Origin: UBA11475 sp902486425
GTDB taxonomy: Bacteria; Bacillota; Clostridia; Christensenellales; Borkfalkiaceae
NCBI GenBank assembly: GCA_902486425.1
Contig: CABTOK010000005.1
Coordinates: 124,001 to 188,000 of the forward strand
Length of the DNA: 64,000 nucleotides
Reading direction: 5' to 3'
Positions 60,193 to 64,000 of this stretch are shown here, piece by piece; position 1 is the stretch's first letter, and every line of letters begins with the position of its first letter. The notes beneath the pieces are model-generated. The model was given only the letters and a program-made list of their open reading frames with translations. It was not told where the DNA came from and ran no database searches. Position numbers and translations under genes: made by a program.

Positions 60193-60240
60193 GCGAACGG
60201 TTCGGCGAAACTATGACGGTTAAGCGAACGGTTCGGCGAA
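60193..60240 (+). repeat. Two operator-like copies of an 11-bp palindrome, 31 bp apart
   Basis: CGAACGGTTCG occurs at 60194-60204 and 60225-60235 inside identical 17-bp direct repeats (60193-60209 and 60224-60240). The 31-bp spacing is close to three helical turns, placing both on the same DNA face. Confidence 0.7.
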
Positions 60241-60408
60241 GTATAGCCAAAAAACCGAATAAAATATGGTATTGGTTTAGCGGTACAGGTAATATTAAAT
60301 TTAACCGTAACTATAATAGTTTATTAAATATTGCGACAGGGAAAACGCCTTTTAAAAGCAACAAAAATCAAAAAATGTACCGATAAACACCGAAAACGGC
60401 AAATAGCG
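60241..60408. other. Remainder of the guaA-degV gap
   Basis: About 170 bp of AT-rich sequence between the palindromes and the degV promoter; nothing recognised. Confidence 0.5.
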
Positions 60409-60438
60409 TTGACTTTTTATACATTCATATAGTATAAT
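60409..60438 (+). promoter_or_regulatory. Promoter of the degV-family gene
   Basis: TTGACT (60409-60414), 18-bp spacer, TATAAT (60433-60438); start near 60445. Confidence 0.8.
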
Positions 60439-60476
60439 ACTTTACGAATAAAACGGCGAAAGCCAAGGGGTTACAA

Positions 60477-61382
60477 ATGAAGAATTTTGCAATTATAACG
60501 GACTCTTGTTCCGATCTCGACAAAGCGCACAGAGAGGCTTACGACATCGACTACGTTCCTATGGGAATGAACTACGAAGATAAAGAAGGTAATATTATAG
60601 ATCTTCCCGCAGATCTCGACTGGAAAGATTTATCGGTAAAAGAATTTTACGATCTGATGAGAAGCGGTGTGAGAATAAGAACCTCGCAGGTTCGGCAGGA
60701 AACTTTTAAAGAAAAGTTCGGAGAATATCTTAAAAAGGATTACGATATTATTTATCTTTCATGCTCGGGCGCGCTTTCGGCTTCGATAAAGGCAAGTCAG
60801 GTCGTAAGGGAAGAACTTTTGAAGGACTACCCGGACGCAAAAATTTATTGTATAGACAGCCTTAACTCCTGCGCGGGACTCGGCCTTTTGTGCATGAACG
60901 CTTCCGCATTGAGAAAAGCCGACAAAACAATTGAAGAAGTCGCCGCATTCTTAGAAGAAAACAAACTTAAAATGAACCAGTTTGCGACGGTTGAAGATAT
61001 GACTTATCTTAAACGCGCCGGCAGAATTTCGGCAATGAAGGCAGCTTTCGGCGGACTTTTAGGGGTTAAACCAATCATTATTTCGGACGCGCTCGGACAG
61101 AATACCGCTACCGAAAAGCCTAAGGGAAGAAAAAATTCTATTCGTCGTCTCGCTCGGCTTATGGCGGAAACTTACGTTAAAATGGGCATTGACAAACTTT
61201 TCGTTCTCCATGCGGATAACGAGGAGGACGGAAAAATGCTTCTTGACGAAGTAAAAGCTCTTATCCCCGAAGCAGACGTTGATTTCGGTTATATCGGACC
61301 TATTATCGGAGCTTCTACCGGTCCCGGAACGTTGGCTGTTTACGGCTGGGGTAAAGAAGTAACTTACGCCGCTCACGAGTAA
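60477..61382 (+). CDS. DegV-family fatty-acid-binding protein
   Basis: This 301-residue protein starts IITDSCSDL (the DegV N-terminal motif) and has the mid motif SLNSCAGLGLL. The stretch ATVEDMTYLKRAGRIS and the end IGPIIGASTGPGTLAVYG are diagnostic of the family. DegV/FakB proteins present a fatty acid to a FakA-type kinase for phospholipid synthesis. Whether this copy is FakB is not provable here, and no FakA is adjacent. AAGGGG precedes the ATG. Two palindromes lie upstream. Confidence 0.93.
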   Translation: MKNFAIITDSCSDLDKAHREAYDIDYVPMGMNYEDKEGNIIDLPADLDWKDLSVKEFYDLMRSGVRIRTSQVRQETFKEKFGEYLKKDYDIIYLSCSGALSASIKASQVVREELLKDYPDAKIYCIDSLNSCAGLGLLCMNASALRKADKTIEEVAAFLEENKLKMNQFATVEDMTYLKRAGRISAMKAAFGGLLGVKPIIISDALGQNTATEKPKGRKNSIRRLARLMAETYVKMGIDKLFVLHADNEEDGKMLLDEVKALIPEADVDFGYIGPIIGASTGPGTLAVYGWGKEVTYAAHE

Positions 61383-61431
61383 TTAAAGATTATCTGGTTT
61401 TCGGCGTGTAAAACAAGAACGTAAACAAATT

Positions 61432-61460
61432 CTAAAAGAGCGGCTTGCCCGCTCTTTTAG
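61432..61460. terminator. Terminator-like hairpin after degV
   Basis: A 12-bp perfect stem CTAAAAGAGCGG (61432-61443) with 61449-61460, 5-nt loop. The T-run lies in the stem arm, as in bidirectional terminators. Confidence 0.75.
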
Positions 61461-61642
61461 ATTGATTCAATATTCATTTTCTGAGTGCTTTAATATTCAT
61501 ATTGTATTTAAAAACATAAGATAACATTCGTAAGCCGACCGATATTAAAAACTAAAACGACGTAAAAATCTTATAGCGGTATAAAAACTTATAAAAACAG
61601 ATTATAAAATTACCCGTAAAGCTTTGGCGGACGGCTAATCGT
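61461..61642. other. AT-rich gap between degV and sua5
   Basis: About 180 bp with A/T-rich near-repeats (AAAACTTATAAAAACAG) and no ORF, RNA or clear motif until the promoter at 61643. Confidence 0.5.
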
Positions 61643-61672
61643 TTGACTTTTTTTGCATTATGGGTATATACT
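61643..61672 (+). promoter_or_regulatory. Promoter of the Sua5-type gene
   Basis: TTGACT (61643-61648), 18-bp spacer, TATACT (61667-61672). Confidence 0.7.
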
Positions 61673-61739
61673 ATTCAGGCTTTAATTTTAGCTGCGATGA
61701 ATAAGCGGATTTTTTTATTGAAGCGAGTGAAGGCTTAAA

Positions 61740-62765
61740 ATGGAATTTAAAACACAACTTTTAAAAGCGGACGAAAACTCTCTTGATCTCGCCGCAAAAT
61801 ATTTTTCTGCCGGAGAAGTAATAGCCGTTCCCACAGAAACGGTTTACGGCTTGGCGGGCAACGCATACGACGGCGAAACGATAAAAAAGATATTTGAAGC
61901 GAAAGGCAGACCGCAGGACAATCCGCTTATCGTTCATATTTCGGATATGGAAATGCTTAAAGAAGTTGCTTCCGTGATCCCCGAAACGGCGTATAAACTT
62001 GCAGACGCATTCTGGCCGGGACCGCTTACTATGATCATGAAAAAGTCCGAAAAGGTTTCGACGGTTACAACGGCGGGACTTGACAGCGTCGGAATAAGAA
62101 TGCCTTCCGATCCGTTCGCGCACGCACTCATAGTAAAAACGGGGATACCTTTTGCCGCGCCTTCCGCAAACGTTTCGGGAAGACCTAGTCCGACCGACGC
62201 GAAGACCGTTTTTGAGGATATGAACGGTAAAATACCGCTTGTAGTCGACGGCGGCGAGTGCTTCGCCGGGGTTGAATCGACTGTAGTGTCGCTTCTTAAC
62301 GAAACGCCGATAATTCTCCGTCCCGGGTACGTCACCAAAGAAGATATGGAAGAAGTTTTGGGAACGGAAGTTAAAATAGCGGCGGCTGTTACCGAAAACA
62401 TTAAAGCGGGCGAAAAGGTTTTGTCGCCCGGGATGAAGTATAAACATTATGCCCCGAATGCAGAAGTAATAATACTCGACGGCGATATAAATAAGTTTGC
62501 CGGATACGTGAATAATCATAAAGGAAGCGGCGTTTACGCCATGGTCTTTGACGGAGAAGAATCTATGCTTAACGTTCCGTGCGTAACTTACGGAAAGTTC
62601 GGCGACGGAAAGTCACAGGCCCACGAATTGTTTTCTTCGCTTCGGAAACTCGACGAACTTAACGCTAAAACCGTGTATGCGAGATGTCCCGAAAAGAGCG
62701 GCGTTTCGCTTGCCGTGTATAACAGGCTTATAAGATCTGCAGGGTTCAACGTAATAAAATTATAA
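61740..62765 (+). CDS. Threonylcarbamoyl-AMP synthase, Sua5/YwlC type
   Basis: This 341-residue protein has an N-terminal YrdC/TsaC domain (PTETVYGLAGNA, KGRPQDNPLI, WPGPLTMI, GIRMPSDPFAHA, PSANVSGRPSPT). A C-terminal Sua5 domain (SPGMKYKHYAPN) is also present. It makes threonylcarbamoyl-AMP from threonine, bicarbonate and ATP for the universal t6A37 modification of ANN-decoding tRNAs. The length matches the Sua5/YwlC long form. GAAGG precedes the ATG with 7-nt spacing. Confidence 0.95.
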   Translation: MEFKTQLLKADENSLDLAAKYFSAGEVIAVPTETVYGLAGNAYDGETIKKIFEAKGRPQDNPLIVHISDMEMLKEVASVIPETAYKLADAFWPGPLTMIMKKSEKVSTVTTAGLDSVGIRMPSDPFAHALIVKTGIPFAAPSANVSGRPSPTDAKTVFEDMNGKIPLVVDGGECFAGVESTVVSLLNETPIILRPGYVTKEDMEEVLGTEVKIAAAVTENIKAGEKVLSPGMKYKHYAPNAEVIILDGDINKFAGYVNNHKGSGVYAMVFDGEESMLNVPCVTYGKFGDGKSQAHELFSSLRKLDELNAKTVYARCPEKSGVSLAVYNRLIRSAGFNVIKL

Positions 62766-62782
62766 TTTTGATAATCGGTAAG

Positions 62783-62812
62783 AAGTCCTTGTATAAAAAC
62801 AAGGACTTTTTT
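62783..62812 (+). terminator. Intrinsic terminator of the Sua5-type gene
   Basis: A 10-bp perfect stem AAGTCCTTGT (62783-62792) with 62799-62808, 6-nt loop, then T-run. Confidence 0.92.
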
Positions 62813-62824
62813 ATAACGAAAAAT

Positions 62825-62856
62825 TTTTATAAAATTACATATGTAATTTTATAAAA
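62825..62856. promoter_or_regulatory. Perfect 32-bp palindrome centred on ACATATGT
   Basis: Bases 62825-62840 are the exact reverse complement of 62841-62856. A decayed copy with the same ACATATGT core (62911-62918) is 74 bp away, near seven helical turns, and half-site ATGTAATTTTAT recurs at 62884-62895. This looks like an operator system. Confidence 0.6.
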
Positions 62857-62962
62857 GCAAGTTTTTTATTGATTATATTCGGTATGTAATTTTATTCATT
62901 ATATAAAACTACATATGTTGTATTATTTTAGGAGTGAAAATTTTGTCAAAAAAATAATTATA

Positions 62963-62991
62963 TTGACTTTTTTATAATGTTATGATATACT
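62963..62991 (+). promoter_or_regulatory. Promoter of the zinc-ribbon membrane protein gene
   Basis: TTGACT (62963-62968), 17-bp spacer, TATACT (62986-62991) preceded by TGA (extended -10). Confidence 0.8.
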
Positions 62992-63030
62992 AAATAAAAC
63001 AATATAATATAATGTTTTAAGGAGTTTTAT

Positions 63031-63555
63031 ATGAAATATTGCAGTAAATGCGGTAAAGAGCTTCCGGACGAAGCAAAATTTTGTACGGATTGCGGCGAAC
63101 AGTGCGATAAAAACGAAGAGTATGCAAAAAGTCGGAACGCGGGTTACGCTAATGTGAGCGGCAACGAATTTTATTCGGGAAACGCCAACGGATATAACGT
63201 CGGCGGAAATAACGGTTATAACGGTGCTTATAATTACGGCAGTTCCGACGGGTACGGGCAGAATGCTAACCTGGCTAACAATCCGGGCTATAAAAGTTCC
63301 GGCTTAAAAACCGCTGCGAAGGTCTTTATGATTATCTCCTGCGCAATCTGCGGTGTGCTGTTCCTTGCGAACATTTATTTGGGAATCGTAGCTGCTTTAT
63401 CTTGTCTCGTTCCGCTTTGCTGGCAGATTCCGATGACAATCGTTTATTTTGAAAAACTTAAAAACGGCGAACGCATAGGAACAGGATTCAAAGTATGCTC
63501 GCTTTTATTTGTAAGTCTCGTTGCCGGTATTCTGATGCTTTGCGATAACGATTAA
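63031..63555 (+). CDS. Zinc-ribbon membrane protein with Gly/Asn/Tyr-rich linker
   Basis: The 174 residues open with a zinc ribbon, YCSKCGKELPDEAKFCTDCG (CxxC x11 CxxC). A low-complexity linker rich in G, N, Y and S (about residues 45-85) follows, then two to three hydrophobic helices (about 98-120, 122-140 and 155-172). This layout is common in Firmicute membrane proteins of unknown role. AAGGAG precedes the ATG. The upstream 32-bp palindrome suggests tight regulation. The next gene, convergent, is a small XRE regulator. Confidence 0.8.
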   Translation: MKYCSKCGKELPDEAKFCTDCGEQCDKNEEYAKSRNAGYANVSGNEFYSGNANGYNVGGNNGYNGAYNYGSSDGYGQNANLANNPGYKSSGLKTAAKVFMIISCAICGVLFLANIYLGIVAALSCLVPLCWQIPMTIVYFEKLKNGERIGTGFKVCSLLFVSLVAGILMLCDND

Positions 63556-63595
63556 GTATGTTGAATAAAAGCAAAACTGAAAAATTAAAACAGTC

Positions 63596-63626
63596 AAAAC
63601 GCGCCTTTACGGGCGCGTTTTTTGTG
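63596..63626 (+). terminator. Intrinsic terminator
   Basis: Stem AAAACGCGCC (63596-63605) with 63612-63621, loop TTTACG, then TTTT. Confidence 0.9.
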
Positions 63627-63722
63627 CGATTATTTTGTAAGCATGATAAAAGATAATGGGGGTATAAAACAAGCGGAACCGATAAAAAACAGATAAGCCG
63701 GAAACAAAAAAAGACCGGAAAA

Positions 63723-63932
63723 TTAAATATCTTTTCTTCCGACTAAAAAGTCTATGTCTACGCCGAAGTAGTCCGCAAGTAGCCATAGCGAACGGATGCT
63801 CGGCTCCTTTTTTTCTAAAAGCCAGGCGCTTATCGTGTTTTGCTTTACGCCGACTTTCGCCGCCAAAGCCACTTGAGTGAGATTTTCTTCTTTCATAAGT
63901 TCGCGGATTCGTTCCGCAACGATAATTTTCAT
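63723..63932 (-). CDS. Small XRE-family helix-turn-helix regulator
   Basis: The 69 residues are almost entirely a Cro/CI-type HTH_3 domain (RIRELMKEENLTQVALAAKV, NTISAWLLEKKEPSIRSLWL), ending IDFLVGRKDI. Proteins of this size act as dimeric repressors. AAGAAGGG precedes the ATG. A promoter with an extended -10 (TGC TAAAAT, - strand 63962 to 63957) and -35 TTGATT (63986 to 63981) lies upstream. It is convergent with the zinc-ribbon membrane protein gene and could bind the palindromes near 62.8 kb, but that is a guess. Confidence 0.9.
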   Translation of the reverse strand: MKIIVAERIRELMKEENLTQVALAAKVGVKQNTISAWLLEKKEPSIRSLWLLADYFGVDIDFLVGRKDI

Positions 63933-63956
63933 AACAATACCCTTCTTTTTGTTGAC

Positions 63957-63986
63957 ATTTTAGCACCATAGTAGTACAATAATCAA
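63957..63986 (-). promoter_or_regulatory. Promoter of the XRE regulator gene
   Basis: On the - strand TTGATT (63986 to 63981), 18-bp spacer, TAAAAT (63962 to 63957) preceded by TGC. Confidence 0.65.
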
Positions 63987-64000
63987 AAATAGCTCCTTGG

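Noticed and set aside
59963..60250. 95-residue - strand frame at the end of guaA
   Set aside because: It lies antisense to guaA and its terminator, and includes the palindromic repeats; no start signal.
1..64000. CRISPR array, prophage, insertion sequence or toxin-antitoxin module
   Set aside because: No regularly spaced repeats of 23-40 bp, transposase, integrase or phage structural genes were seen. The lone XRE protein has no toxin partner.

Overview
This window looks like a chromosomal segment of an anaerobic, low-to-moderate-GC Firmicute of the Clostridia type. The evidence is the gene order dnaG-rpoD-trmK-nif3, the rplU-rpmA pair with an N-terminally extended L27, pth-mfd, a dimeric-type glycyl-tRNA synthetase, a type III glutamine synthetase, strong AGGAG ribosome binding sites and TTGACA/TATAAT promoters. 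A gut-associated Christensenellales-like lineage is plausible but cannot be proven here. Almost all genes lie on the + strand. I see no phage, insertion sequence, CRISPR array or toxin-antitoxin locus; this is core chromosome with a few accessory carbohydrate and cell-surface genes.

Layout. 1-8 kb: the tail of a leucine-rich-repeat surface protein, ttcA (-), a small-multidrug-export-type membrane protein, a patatin-like lipase, an SbcD/SbcC-like (YhaO/YhaN-like) pair, and an FNT-type anion channel (-). 8-14.4 kb: dgt-like HD phosphohydrolase, dnaG, rpoD, trmK, a Nif3-like protein and a coiled-coil zinc-ribbon protein. 14.4-18.3 kb: a DMT transporter, a GH127 beta-L-arabinofuranosidase and two small proteins. 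18.4-24.3 kb: rplU-rpmA, two DNA-repair glycosylases, a NifU-like/GGGtGRT two-gene operon with a structured leader, and glyQS (-). 24.6-34.5 kb: glnS, a CvpA-like protein, a divergent pair of unknown envelope proteins, guaB, a CPBP protease, rlmH, an M14 peptidase, tadA, prs and pth. 34.5-43 kb: mfd, a SurA/PrsA-like lipoprotein, a DnaQ-like exonuclease, tRNA-Gln(CUG), a VanZ-like protein and rhaD. 43-51 kb: a long structured 5' leader and a 1,560-residue modular SGNH lipoprotein, a Nudix hydrolase, a membrane protein, a small Cys-rich protein and a HAD phosphatase. 51-64 kb: glnN (-), pyrG, purB, purA, guaA, a DegV protein, a Sua5-type threonylcarbamoyl-AMP synthase, a zinc-ribbon membrane protein and a small XRE repressor (-).

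The genes fall into several functional groups. Nucleotide synthesis is covered by prs, guaB, purB, purA, guaA, pyrG and dgt. Translation and tRNA modification are covered by ttcA, trmK, tadA, tsaC/sua5, rlmH, pth, glnS with its tRNA, glyQS, rplU and rpmA. DNA maintenance is covered by dnaG, mfd, SbcCD-like, OGG, the deoxyinosine glycosylase and Nudix. Plant-polysaccharide use is suggested by GH127, rhaD and the SGNH protein.

The most interesting signals are not the core genes but expression architecture. Three genes have a -10 box placed so that the predicted transcript would start exactly at the ATG. Two genes have a hairpin between the Shine-Dalgarno and the AUG. Structured leaders precede the giant SGNH lipoprotein and the NifU-like/GGGtGRT operon. 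Two sets of palindromic, helically phased operator-like sites lie upstream of degV and of the zinc-ribbon membrane protein gene. RpoD has unusual residues in its core-binding region 2.2. Coordinates and motifs were read by eye; no alignment, folding or database search was run.
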